Shown piece by piece: positions 7,440 to 14,809 of a stretch of 32,646 nucleotides of DNA (position 1 is its first letter; each line of letters starts with the position of its first letter). The translations under genes were made by a program, and so were the position numbers. The notes beneath the pieces were generated by a model. That model searched no databases and was not told the origin of the DNA. It saw only the letters and a list, made by a program, of their open reading frames with translations. The DNA comes from Lachnospiraceae bacterium (GTDB lineage Bacteria; Bacillota; Clostridia; Lachnospirales; Lachnospiraceae), in assembly GCA_017617395.1 (NCBI GenBank), contig JAFZWG010000023.1, forward strand, positions 1 through 32,646, written 5' to 3'.

Positions 7440-9605
7440 TCAGATCAATTTCTTGCCGGTCAGCTTCTCGTAACCCTCAAGGTAGATGGCGATGGTCTTG
7501 TCGACAACCTCCTGCGGAAGCGTCCAGTCATCGTGCGGGTTCGCCTTGAGCCAGTCGCGTGCGAACTGCTTGTCGTACGAAGGCTCAGCGTGGCCAACCT
7601 CGTACTCAGCGAGCGGCCAGAAGCGGGACGAATCGGGCGTCAGCATCTCGTCGCCGACAACGATCTCGCCGTTCTCGTCGAGACCGAACTCGAACTTCGT
7701 GTCCGCAATGATGATGCCCTTCGTCAGAGCGTAATCGGCGCACTTCTTGTAGATTGCGATCGTGTAGTCGCGAAGCTTCGTCGCGTACTCCAGACCCTTG
7801 CCCGGGAAGCGCTTCTCGAGATACTCGATCGACTGCTCGAAGGAGATGTTCTCGTCGTGGTCGCCGATCTCGGCCTTCGTCGAAGGCGTGTAGATGGGCT
7901 CGGGCAACTTCTGCGACTCCTGCAGACCCTCGGGAAGCTTGATGCCGCATACGGTGCCGTTCTCCTGGTAACTCTTCCAGCCGGAACCGGTGATGTAGCC
8001 GCGAACGATGCACTCCACAGGGAGCATCTCAAGCTTCTTCACGAGCATGCTGTTACCGTTGAAGCGGTCCTGACGGAAGTACTCGGGCATGTCGTTCACG
8101 TCAACCGAGATCATGTGGTTCTTCACGACATCCTTCGTAAAATCAAACCAGAATTTGGACATCTGCGTCAGCACGGTGCCCTTCTTCGTAACCGTGTTGT
8201 TGAGGATGACATCGAAGCAGCTGATGCGATCGGTCGCAACCAGGATCATGTTCTCACCGATGTCATAAATCTCACGAACCTTGCCTTCCTTAACGGGACG
8301 ATACTCTTTCACAGCCGTAGCTCCTTTCGGTTCTCTCTCAATGTAAGCGTCACGCTCCGGTCCGACCGAAACGTAGCGGATGTGGCATCCGATCTCCTTC
8401 TCGATGTACTCAACGTACTTCTGTGCGTTGACCGGAAGGTCCTCCCAGCGACGAACGCCGCTGATGTCGCACTGCCAGCCGTCCATGTACGTGATGACGG
8501 GCTTGCAGGCAGCAAGCGCAGCCGGGAACGGAAAATCATCAATAATCTCGCCGTTCAGCTCGTAGTGCGCGCAGATCGGAATCTGCTTCATATAGCTCAT
8601 AACGTCCATCTTCGTAAGCGCGATGGCCGTTGCACCCTGGCACTCCACACCGTAGCGCGTCGCCACGATATCGATCGGTCCGACTCTTCTCGGACGGCCG
8701 GTCTTCGCACCATACTCGCCGCCGGCCTCACGAAGCTTGTCTGCCTCCTCGCCGAACCACTCGCACACGAACGGGCCTTCGCCGACGCACGTCGAGTACG
8801 CCTTCACAACGCCGACCACATCGTCGATCTTCGCGGACGGAAGTCCCGAGCCGACCGGCGCGTACGCCGCAATCGCATTCGAGGACGTCGTGTACGGATA
8901 GATGCCGTAGTCGAGGTCGCGCAGCGAACCGAGCTGAGCCTCGAAGAGGATGCTCTTGCCCGCCTTCGACGCCTGCTTCAGGACCTTGCCCGTATCGCAG
9001 ATGAACGGACGGAAGATCTCGCCGTACTTCGTAAACCATGCCTTCAACGATTCGTAGCTGACCGGCTCCGCACCGTACACGCCCGTGAGCGTCAGGTTCT
9101 TCCACGTCAGCAAATCCTTGATATGCTCGTCAAGCTTCTCCGGGTAGAACAACTCACCCGCGAGAATCGTCTTCTTTTGATATTTATCCGAATAGAAAGG
9201 CGCGATGCCCTGCTTCGTCGAGCCGTACTTCTTGTCCGCCAGTCTCGCCTCCTCGAGCCCGTCAAGCTGACGGTGCCACGGCAAAACCAGCGAGGCACGC
9301 TCACTGATCTTCAGGTTCTCGGGCCCGATCGGCACGCCCTGCCCGATCACGGTCTGCATTTCCTCATACAGATTCTCCAGATCGAGAGCCACGCCGTTTC
9401 CGAGGATATTCACAACACCCTTGCGGAAAATTCCCGACGGCAGCAGATGAAGTGCAAACTTGCCGTACTCATTTACCACCGTATGTCCGGCGTTGCCGCC
9501 GCCCTGATAGCGTACGACAAAGTCAAACCGCTCGGTCAGAAGGTCGACCATACGACCCTTGCCCTCATCGCCCCAGTTGATACCAACAATCGCGCAATTA
9601 CTCAT
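7440..9605 (-). CDS. Fused adenylosuccinate synthetase - SAICAR synthetase (PurA-PurC)
   Basis: One uninterrupted frame of 721 residues encodes two purine enzymes. Residues 1 to about 431 are PurA (IMP + Asp + GTP to adenylosuccinate): WGDEGKG with catalytic D13, GGGNAGHT with H41, [20 protein letters not shown] and TGRPRR. Residues 432-721 are a full-length PurC (CAIR + Asp + ATP to SAICAR), beginning [17 protein letters not shown] and carrying [13 protein letters not shown] and DTKFEFG. Both halves add aspartate, and both products go to PurB, the next gene. No stop codon separates the halves. At the junction AAAGGAG (8321-8327) lies 8 nt before GTG 8312, so separate PurC could also be made. 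The ATG at 9605 has AAAGG 10 nt upstream. Both domains look complete and active; sequencing error would need a lost stop codon, not a frameshift. Confidence 0.95.
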   Translation of the reverse strand: MSNCAIVGINWGDEGKGRMVDLLTERFDFVVRYQGGGNAGHTVVNEYGKFALHLLPSGIFRKGVVNILGNGVALDLENLYEEMQTVIGQGVPIGPENLKISERASLVLPWHRQLDGLEEARLADKKYGSTKQGIAPFYSDKYQKKTILAGELFYPEKLDEHIKDLLTWKNLTLTGVYGAEPVSYESLKAWFTKYGEIFRPFICDTGKVLKQASKAGKSILFEAQLGSLRDLDYGIYPYTTSSNAIAAYAPVGSGLPSAKIDDVVGVVKAYSTCVGEGPFVCEWFGEEADKLREAGGEYGAKTGRPRRVGPIDIVATRYGVECQGATAIALTKMDVMSYMKQIPICAHYELNGEIIDDFPFPAALAACKPVITYMDGWQCDISGVRRWEDLPVNAQKYVEYIEKEIGCHIRYVSVGPERDAYIEREPKGATAVKEYRPVKEGKVREIYDIGENMILVATDRISCFDVILNNTVTKKGTVLTQMSKFWFDFTKDVVKNHMISVDVNDMPEYFRQDRFNGNSMLVKKLEMLPVECIVRGYITGSGWKSYQENGTVCGIKLPEGLQESQKLPEPIYTPSTKAEIGDHDENISFEQSIEYLEKRFPGKGLEYATKLRDYTIAIYKKCADYALTKGIIIADTKFEFGLDENGEIVVGDEMLTPDSSRFWPLAEYEVGHAEPSYDKQFARDWLKANPHDDWTLPQEVVDKTIAIYLEGYEKLTGKKLI
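8310..8327 (-). promoter_or_regulatory. purC: Internal ribosome binding site and GTG codon at the purA/purC junction
   Basis: On the minus strand AAAGGAG (8321-8327), then 8 nt, then GTG (8312-8310) open the PurC part in the same frame as PurA. The residues after GTG match the usual start of free-standing PurC ([15 protein letters not shown]). It is either a relic of a separate purC or an active internal start giving PurC in addition to the fusion. Confidence 0.7.
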
Positions 9606-9657
9606 AAAGACACAACCTTTCTTTGGTTGATTAGGTTGAAATAAAAACCCACGGTAT

Positions 9658-9686
9658 ACTATACAGATTTTCCGTCAAGATTACAA
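9658..9686 (-). promoter_or_regulatory. Promoter of the purine operon
   Basis: The minus strand has TTGTAA (9681-9686), 17 nt, then TATAGT (9658-9663). The predicted leader to ATG 9605 is only about 45 nt, too short for a purine riboswitch aptamer, and no PurR-box was recognised. A CGGAAAAT motif (9667-9674) sits between -35 and -10. Confidence 0.6.
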
Positions 9687-9720
9687 CAAAAAACTGCACC
9701 GAATCGCAAGTTTTTTCAAG

Positions 9721-9747
9721 GTGACAAAGGGACAGTTCTCCTGTCAC
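9721..9747. repeat. REP-like palindromic element, copy 2
   Basis: GTGACA and TGTCAC flank a GGGACAGTTCTC core, the same design as 2722-2750. It lies upstream of the purine operon promoter in the divergent gap, in the non-coding stretch 9606-9929. Confidence 0.55.
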
Positions 9748-9815
9748 ATAAAAATTCTACAACCATGCAAAAACCATGTCAATTTCTTTCGCGCTTCGCG
9801 CATAGAGAAATCTCG

Positions 9816-9837
9816 CGGAAAATGAGGGGATTTTCCG
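9816..9837. repeat. Inverted pair of the dispersed motif (hairpin CGGAAAAT-N6-ATTTTCCG)
   Basis: Two CGGAAAAT motifs face each other with 6 nt between them and form a perfect 8-bp stem in the divergent gap between purA and the plus-strand membrane genes. No U-run follows. The rest of 9748-9929 shows no convincing plus-strand promoter. Confidence 0.55.
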
Positions 9838-9929
9838 TCATAACTGCCAAAGGCCGCTTGCTTCGCACGTCCATTTGTGCTATCACTTGTAATAACGGTG
9901 TTATAAAATGCTGCGAAAGGGGACACGCC

Positions 9930-10313
9930 ATGGCGGATCTGGTAAACAATGAAATCTTCCGGTCTTACATCAGCATGATTGCGGTCAATCTTCTGCTGGT
10001 CATGATCATCGAAGTTCCGCTGGCGATCGCGCTTGGCGTGCGAAAGCGCAGAAACATCGAGACCGTCCTCTATACCAACTGCATTTCCAACCCGATTGTG
10101 GTAACAATTCTCTTCCTCATGTTGCATTTTCATGTGACATATGCAATAATGAATTTTACGGTAATCGTGATGGAGGTTATCGTAGTCCTGTGCGAGGGAC
10201 TGGTGTACCGAAAGCTCCTTCCGCGCGGACGGTGGAACCCGTTCGTGCTCTCCCTGATTCTGAACGCAGTCTCGTTCGGAACCGGAATTGTGATGGACCT
10301 TTTGGGAATTTAA
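9930..10313 (+). CDS. Small multi-pass membrane protein, 127 aa
   Basis: Four hydrophobic segments are visible (about 14-36, 51-66, 68-90 and 104-125), with a positively charged loop VRKRRN between the first two. No enzymatic motif is seen, and I do not recognise the family. ATG 9930 is preceded by GAAAGGGG at 7-nt spacing. The frame is open further upstream, but that part has no ribosome binding site and is not membrane-like. The next gene starts 19 nt after its stop on the same strand, so the two form an operon. Codon use is like the chromosomal neighbours and unlike the AT-rich ATPase gene downstream. Confidence 0.7.
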   Translation: MADLVNNEIFRSYISMIAVNLLLVMIIEVPLAIALGVRKRRNIETVLYTNCISNPIVVTILFLMLHFHVTYAIMNFTVIVMEVIVVLCEGLVYRKLLPRGRWNPFVLSLILNAVSFGTGIVMDLLGI

Positions 10314-10332
10314 ACGGGGATGGGAAACTATA

Positions 10333-10809
10333 ATGCAACGGAAAATTCACAACCAATCCGGCCGTCTTCCGGCCCGCGTCCGCTTCCGCGGAACGATTGC
10401 TCTGGCGGCTCTTCTGCTGCTTCAGATGACCGGCATCAGCCTGGCCAATCCGGTGCGAACGACAACGGAGGTAGACTTCATCTGGATGTTCTACATGGAC
10501 CTGTTGCCGGTCGCCGGCATCCTGCTTTTGGCATGGATAGTGCTGCTGTTCCGCAAGAATGAATACTTCACCATGCAGGACCGTATCGGCATTCTGGTCA
10601 TGATTCTCGCCGGCGCAGCGCTCTGCGGACTCCTGGTCGGTGTCATCTTCCTGGTTATCGCCCTGATCCGGCTGATCAAAATCGCCACCGGCAAGCCGCC
10701 GGCCAACATCGCCAAGGACCAGGCATTTGCCAAGCACACCGAAAAGCGCAACAAGAACAGCGATTTCATCGCCCAGCTTGAGAAGATGCAGGAAGCTGAG
10801 AAGAATTGA
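10333..10809 (+). CDS. Small membrane protein with signal-like N-terminus, 158 aa
   Basis: The protein has a basic N-terminus and a hydrophobic segment (IALAALLLLQMTGISLANP) like a signal peptide or first helix, then two helices (about WMFYMDLLPVAGILLLAWIV and GILVMILAGAALCGLLVGVI) and a charged cytoplasmic tail ending in KMQEAEKN. It partners the preceding 127-aa gene. Its ribosome binding site is weak (GGGGATGGGA region), so translation may depend on coupling. The AT-rich ATPase-methyltransferase gene starts 38 nt beyond its stop. Function unknown. Confidence 0.65.
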   Translation: MQRKIHNQSGRLPARVRFRGTIALAALLLLQMTGISLANPVRTTTEVDFIWMFYMDLLPVAGILLLAWIVLLFRKNEYFTMQDRIGILVMILAGAALCGLLVGVIFLVIALIRLIKIATGKPPANIAKDQAFAKHTEKRNKNSDFIAQLEKMQEAEKN

Positions 10810-10847
10810 TCATGAATCAATCTTTGGCTACGCAAAAGGAGTCAACA

Positions 10848-12671
10848 TTGAAAATCAAAGTAACCGATTTTTTATCCATAAAGTATGCAGAATTCGAAAT
10901 CCAAAAAGGAATCAGTGTTATAGCAGGCAAAAATGGGAGTGGAAAATCCCAGTTGCTTCTGGGAATTGCTCAAAAAATATCAAAATCGAATCTGGCCGAG
11001 GAGATGGGGTTCTCTAGGCGGATTGTTGATATAGACGTACCTCAAATCGAAATCGAGGAAATGCCAAAGCTCGTACTTTATAGACCTCCTATCAGAGAGC
11101 TCTGCGAGAATGACAAGTCTGTCGAATATGGCTTTTGCAGACCCCTAAACCAGTTCATCAACAGTAATGATTTGGCAGGATATACCAATCAAATTCAAAA
11201 CAGAGCCAAAAACATCTATTCTATAATCTCTAATTTTGCCATTTCGGCGACCAATGAAAAAGCCGATGAAGCGATGAAAGAAAGATGGCGCATACTTACC
11301 GACACTTTCAACAAAGTGTTTGGCAAGGAATTGCTATACGATATCAATATTTTCAATGGCATAAAAGTTGGTGTTCAAGTTGATTCTAACACTATTTCCT
11401 CCTTCAACACACTAAGCACAGGCGAGCTAGAGTTAATCGCACTAATGTGCGACCTACTGTTGGAGTATAACATTGTAAATCCAGAGGATGGTAGTGGAAA
11501 AGAAATCAATAAAATGACACAAAAAACAATAGATAAAGCAGATATGATTTTAATCGATGAACTCGATTCACACTTTCATCCAGACCTTCAACGCCGCATA
11601 CTCGGATGTATCAAAGATTTGTGTCAAGATAAATATGTGATTATCACTACTCACTCACCTTCTGTTATGCTTTCTGTATCTCCAGATAGATTATTCTATC
11701 TGCAAAAACACCAAGACAGTTTTTCGTCAAAAGGAACTTCGTGTCGAAATCAAATCACAAAGATATCCGAAGACTATACACTGTTTCAAAAGATTAGTGA
11801 ACTCTACAGCGGCTTTTCCACGGACACAAGATATGCTGAACTCTTGAAGAATTCAGAATCTTATGAGTTGATAAAATTCGCAGCAGAATGCATGAGAAAT
11901 CCCGAAGTATTTGAGGGAGAAAAAGGCAAAGAACAAGGCTCGCAAGAATTCGCCATACAAAACTTCATTCTTTCATTTGAGAATCCCGTAATTGTTGAAA
12001 TAGGCTGTGGTCTCGGAAGAACGCTGGCTGCGTTTAATTCCTTTGACCCCGATTATTTAAAAACAATCTCATATTACGGGGTAGATATAGAGCAGGATAA
12101 TGTAAACGGGATTCTAGAATATGCCGAGGAAAATCACATTTCATGTAAATTCAAGGATTTTAACGCTGGATTAAGTTTTGATAAAAAAGCTGATGTTTGC
12201 ATTTTTGCAAATGTTATCCACGAAATACCTCGCAAAGACTTAGCAAACGAACTGACGAAGTATCTAAATTACCTAAACCCCGGAGGAAAGGCTATGATTC
12301 TGGAATGTCTGGAACTTCCGGTTGGCGAGAAAGACTATGTTGTATTAAACTTTGATGCCCTGAAATTACTGCTTGATAGAAGTATTAATAAAGGTGCCTT
12401 GAGTATGCACCAATCTACTCCTAAAACTTATTCGGGAATCCCCTTGATGCACGTTGTTATTACCGTCCATTCCCCCGAAGACGTGGAAATACGTAACGAA
12501 GACGTAAGAGCCGCATTAGAATATACAGTAAAAAATGAATCTCGAAAACTGTATCAACACTTTTCGGAGAAAGAACTGCTCAAAAGCAAATCTTTTGCCC
12601 ATGTAACCCACAATTTGGCGCATGCACAGATGGCACTTTGCTATTTCCCTAACAATCCAGAACAGTTATAA
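10848..12671 (+). CDS. ATPase-methyltransferase fusion protein (AAA/ABC-type ATPase + class I SAM methyltransferase)
   Basis: A 607-residue two-domain protein. Residues 1 to about 310 are an SMC/OLD/AAA_15-like ATPase: Walker A GKNGSGKS (27-34), ABC signature LSTGE (189-193), Walker B ILIDELD (234-240) and a switch His at 269 in TTHSP. After a linker, residues about 375-560 are a class I methyltransferase: VEIGCGLGR (383-391), YYGVDIE, ADVCIFANVIHE and LNPGGKAMILEC. The motif IV region is not (N/D)PPY, so it is unlikely to be an amino-methylating DNA enzyme. No TOPRIM or other nuclease motif is seen. TTG 10848 is preferred, with AAAAGGAG ending 6 nt upstream; ATG 10812 lacks a site. The gene is clearly AT-richer than both flanks, uses AT-ending codons and lacks the dispersed CGGAAAAT motif, suggesting recent transfer. 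A defence or stress role is inferred. Confidence 0.85.
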   Translation: MKIKVTDFLSIKYAEFEIQKGISVIAGKNGSGKSQLLLGIAQKISKSNLAEEMGFSRRIVDIDVPQIEIEEMPKLVLYRPPIRELCENDKSVEYGFCRPLNQFINSNDLAGYTNQIQNRAKNIYSIISNFAISATNEKADEAMKERWRILTDTFNKVFGKELLYDINIFNGIKVGVQVDSNTISSFNTLSTGELELIALMCDLLLEYNIVNPEDGSGKEINKMTQKTIDKADMILIDELDSHFHPDLQRRILGCIKDLCQDKYVIITTHSPSVMLSVSPDRLFYLQKHQDSFSSKGTSCRNQITKISEDYTLFQKISELYSGFSTDTRYAELLKNSESYELIKFAAECMRNPEVFEGEKGKEQGSQEFAIQNFILSFENPVIVEIGCGLGRTLAAFNSFDPDYLKTISYYGVDIEQDNVNGILEYAEENHISCKFKDFNAGLSFDKKADVCIFANVIHEIPRKDLANELTKYLNYLNPGGKAMILECLELPVGEKDYVVLNFDALKLLLDRSINKGALSMHQSTPKTYSGIPLMHVVITVHSPEDVEIRNEDVRAALEYTVKNESRKLYQHFSEKELLKSKSFAHVTHNLAHAQMALCYFPNNPEQL

Positions 12672-12735
12672 CATATTTGGCATTAAGCGGCACAAAGCAA
12701 CCTTTCGCTACACCTAAACCACTAATCATAAACAA

Positions 12736-12778
12736 AACAGCCAGAACTCCTACTTAATCAGTTGAGATTCTGGCTGTT
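12736..12778. terminator. Bidirectional terminator between convergent genes
   Basis: AACAGCCAGAA (12736-12746) and TTCTGGCTGTT (12768-12778) form a perfect 11-bp stem with a 21-nt loop. The plus strand continues TATTAATC and the minus strand TTTGTTTATG, so it can end both the ATPase-methyltransferase transcript and the long minus-strand block whose last gene stops at 12834. The remaining AT-rich sequence of 12672-12833 holds no ORF. Confidence 0.85.
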
Positions 12779-12833
12779 TATTAATCTCGTGAATCATTAG
12801 AAAAACAAGTTTCTTTCTCTAACAATCTTTCAA

Positions 12834-14723
12834 TTACGTCGTCAGTGCTTCCTTGATCTCCGCGAGTTCTTCGTCGGAGCGGTCGCGGATGCGCCCTTCC
12901 TCGTCGACCTTCTTGAACTGCGTGTTGTAGAGCTCGGTGTAGACGCCGCCGAGCTTAACGAGGTCGCGGTGCTGTCCGCGCTCGACGATGTGGCCGTCCT
13001 TGACGACGAGAATCTCGTCGGCAGCGAGGATGGTCGAGAGGCGGTGGGCGATCAGGATGCTCGTGCGCTCCTCGATGATCGGGTCGATGGCTTCCTGGAT
13101 CTTGCTCTCCGAGATGGAGTCAAGCGCCGAGGTTGCCTCGTCGAAGATAAGGAGGGCCGGGTTCTTGAGAAGGACGCGCGCGATGGAGATGCGCTGCTTC
13201 TCGCCGCCGGAGAGCTTCAGGCCGCGGTTGCCGACCATCGTGTCGAGGCCGGTCTCCTGGGCCTCGATGAAGTCGTAGATGTTGGCCTTCTTGCAGGCTT
13301 CGATCATCTCCTCCTCGGTCGCATCCTCCTTCGCGTAGAGAAGGTTCTCGCGGATGGTGCCGTTGAAGAGATAGGTCTCCTGCGAAACCACGCCGACGTT
13401 TCTGCGAAGGAAGCCGAGGTCGAGCTTCTTGACGTTCACGCCGTCGAAGAGGACCTCGCCGCCCTGCACGTCGTAAAGGCGCGGGATCAGGTTGATAATC
13501 GTACTCTTGCCCGAGCCGGACGGTCCGACGATGGCGATGCTTCGGCCGCTTTCGAGGTTGAAGCTGACGTCATGTAAGATCTGCCGCTCAGGGTCGTAGG
13601 AAAAGTCGACATGCCTAAACGTGATCTCGCCGTGGGCTTCCGCGGGCGTGATTGCGTCGGATGCATTTTCAATCTCGACGGGCATATCAAAATACTCGAA
13701 GATTCGGGTGAACAATGCCATCGAGCGCATCCAGTCGACCTGAATGTTCAGCAAGTTGTTAACCGGCATGTACGTGCGGCCCAACAGCGCTACCAAAACG
13801 GTGATGTCACCGGGCGTGAGGGAGCTGTCGTACTTCATGATCAGGATGCCGCCCACGAGGTAGAGAAGCATCGGGCCGATGTTCGTCACGGTGTTGAGCA
13901 CCACGAAGAACCAGCGGCCGGCCATGCGCTCGCGGATGTTGAGGCGGATCATGCGGTTGTTGGCGTCCTTGTAACGGCCGTACTCCTTCTCTTCCTTGCC
14001 GAAGAGCTTCACCAAAAGCTGGCCGCTCACGGACATCGTCTCGTTGAGGATGCCGTTGATCTCATCGTTGCACGCCTGCGCCTCGCCCGTCAGCTTCCAT
14101 CTGGTCTTGCCGGCCTTGCGGGTCGGGATGACGAACAGCGGGATAACGCACATGCCGAGCACCGCGAGGATCCAGCTCTTCTGGAACATCATGACGATCG
14201 CCACGACGAGCGTGATCGAGTTCGAGAGAATGTTCCGGAACGTGTTCGTGATGACGGACTCCACGCCGGAGATGTCGGACGTCATGCGCGTGATGATGTC
14301 GCCCTGGTTGTTCGTCGTGAAGAAGCGCTGCGACATTTTCTGCAGGTGCGAGAACATCTGGTTTCGCATGTCGTACGTGATGTGCTGCGCAATCCACGTG
14401 TTGACGTACGCCTCCACGACGCCGATCAGGTTGGACGCAAGCGTCAGTCCGAACGACGCGAGGATGAAAATGATCAACAGGCGAAGGTTGCGGCCGATGA
14501 TACCTTCATCGAGGATTTTACCGGTCAGCACCGACGGGTACAGCGACATCGTCGAGGATATCGCGATGCACACCAGAACCAGCGTCAATTGTTTCCAGTA
14601 GGGCTTGAGGTAGGAAAATACTCGCTTCAACAACGCCTTCGTGATCTTCGGCGTTGCGGCTTTCTCTTCCTCGGTCATGTAGGCCCGCGCGAAGGGGCCT
14701 CCGTTTCTTCCTCCGGGTGGCAT
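12834..14723 (-). CDS. ABC exporter half-transporter (MsbA/LmrA-like, permease fused to ATPase)
   Basis: This 629-residue protein has the usual half-exporter layout: about 40 N-terminal residues, six membrane helices (about 40-330) and a C-terminal nucleotide-binding domain with Walker A VGPSGSGKST, signature LSGGEKQR, Walker B LLIFDEATSALD and switch His in LIAHRLS. Such proteins work as homo- or heterodimers exporting lipids, drugs or peptides. No second half-transporter is adjacent, so a homodimer is likely. No peptidase domain is present. ATG 14723 has AAAGGAG 7 nt upstream. It is the last gene of the minus block, 86 nt after the EEP gene, and is followed by a strong terminator. The substrate cannot be read from sequence. 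Confidence 0.93.
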   Translation of the reverse strand: MPPGGRNGGPFARAYMTEEEKAATPKITKALLKRVFSYLKPYWKQLTLVLVCIAISSTMSLYPSVLTGKILDEGIIGRNLRLLIIFILASFGLTLASNLIGVVEAYVNTWIAQHITYDMRNQMFSHLQKMSQRFFTTNNQGDIITRMTSDISGVESVITNTFRNILSNSITLVVAIVMMFQKSWILAVLGMCVIPLFVIPTRKAGKTRWKLTGEAQACNDEINGILNETMSVSGQLLVKLFGKEEKEYGRYKDANNRMIRLNIRERMAGRWFFVVLNTVTNIGPMLLYLVGGILIMKYDSSLTPGDITVLVALLGRTYMPVNNLLNIQVDWMRSMALFTRIFEYFDMPVEIENASDAITPAEAHGEITFRHVDFSYDPERQILHDVSFNLESGRSIAIVGPSGSGKSTIINLIPRLYDVQGGEVLFDGVNVKKLDLGFLRRNVGVVSQETYLFNGTIRENLLYAKEDATEEEMIEACKKANIYDFIEAQETGLDTMVGNRGLKLSGGEKQRISIARVLLKNPALLIFDEATSALDSISESKIQEAIDPIIEERTSILIAHRLSTILAADEILVVKDGHIVERGQHRDLVKLGGVYTELYNTQFKKVDEEGRIRDRSDEELAEIKEALTT

Positions 14724-14809
14724 AGGGCTCTCCTTTCTACAACTGTAGAATTATGTGTTTACTGCCTTTGGAACCGTTGTTGAACCGCTTTGGCGGCTCA
14801 TTTTCCGTC

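Noticed and set aside
8290-8345. PurA-PurC fusion as a frameshift artefact
   Set aside because: PurA and PurC share one frame with no indel signature, and both are complete. Only a substituted stop codon could produce it artificially, so it is kept as real pending reads.
7389-9644. 751-codon plus-strand frame opposite purA-purC
   Set aside because: It lacks any recognisable motif, while the minus strand encodes two complete enzymes.
9606-9720. Purine riboswitch upstream of purA
   Set aside because: The predicted leader is about 45 nt, and no aptamer-like paired core was seen.
10848-12671. Restriction-modification enzyme
   Set aside because: The methyltransferase part lacks the (N/D)PPY or Pro-Cys motifs of DNA methylases, and no endonuclease domain or partner gene is present.
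10806-12833. Direct repeats marking the ends of the AT-rich insert
   Set aside because: Only TGAATCA is shared near both ends (10813 and 12789), too short to call a target duplication.
13611-14783. 390-codon plus-strand frame opposite the ABC exporter
   Set aside because: It is a His/Arg/Asp-rich shadow of a clear ABC transporter.
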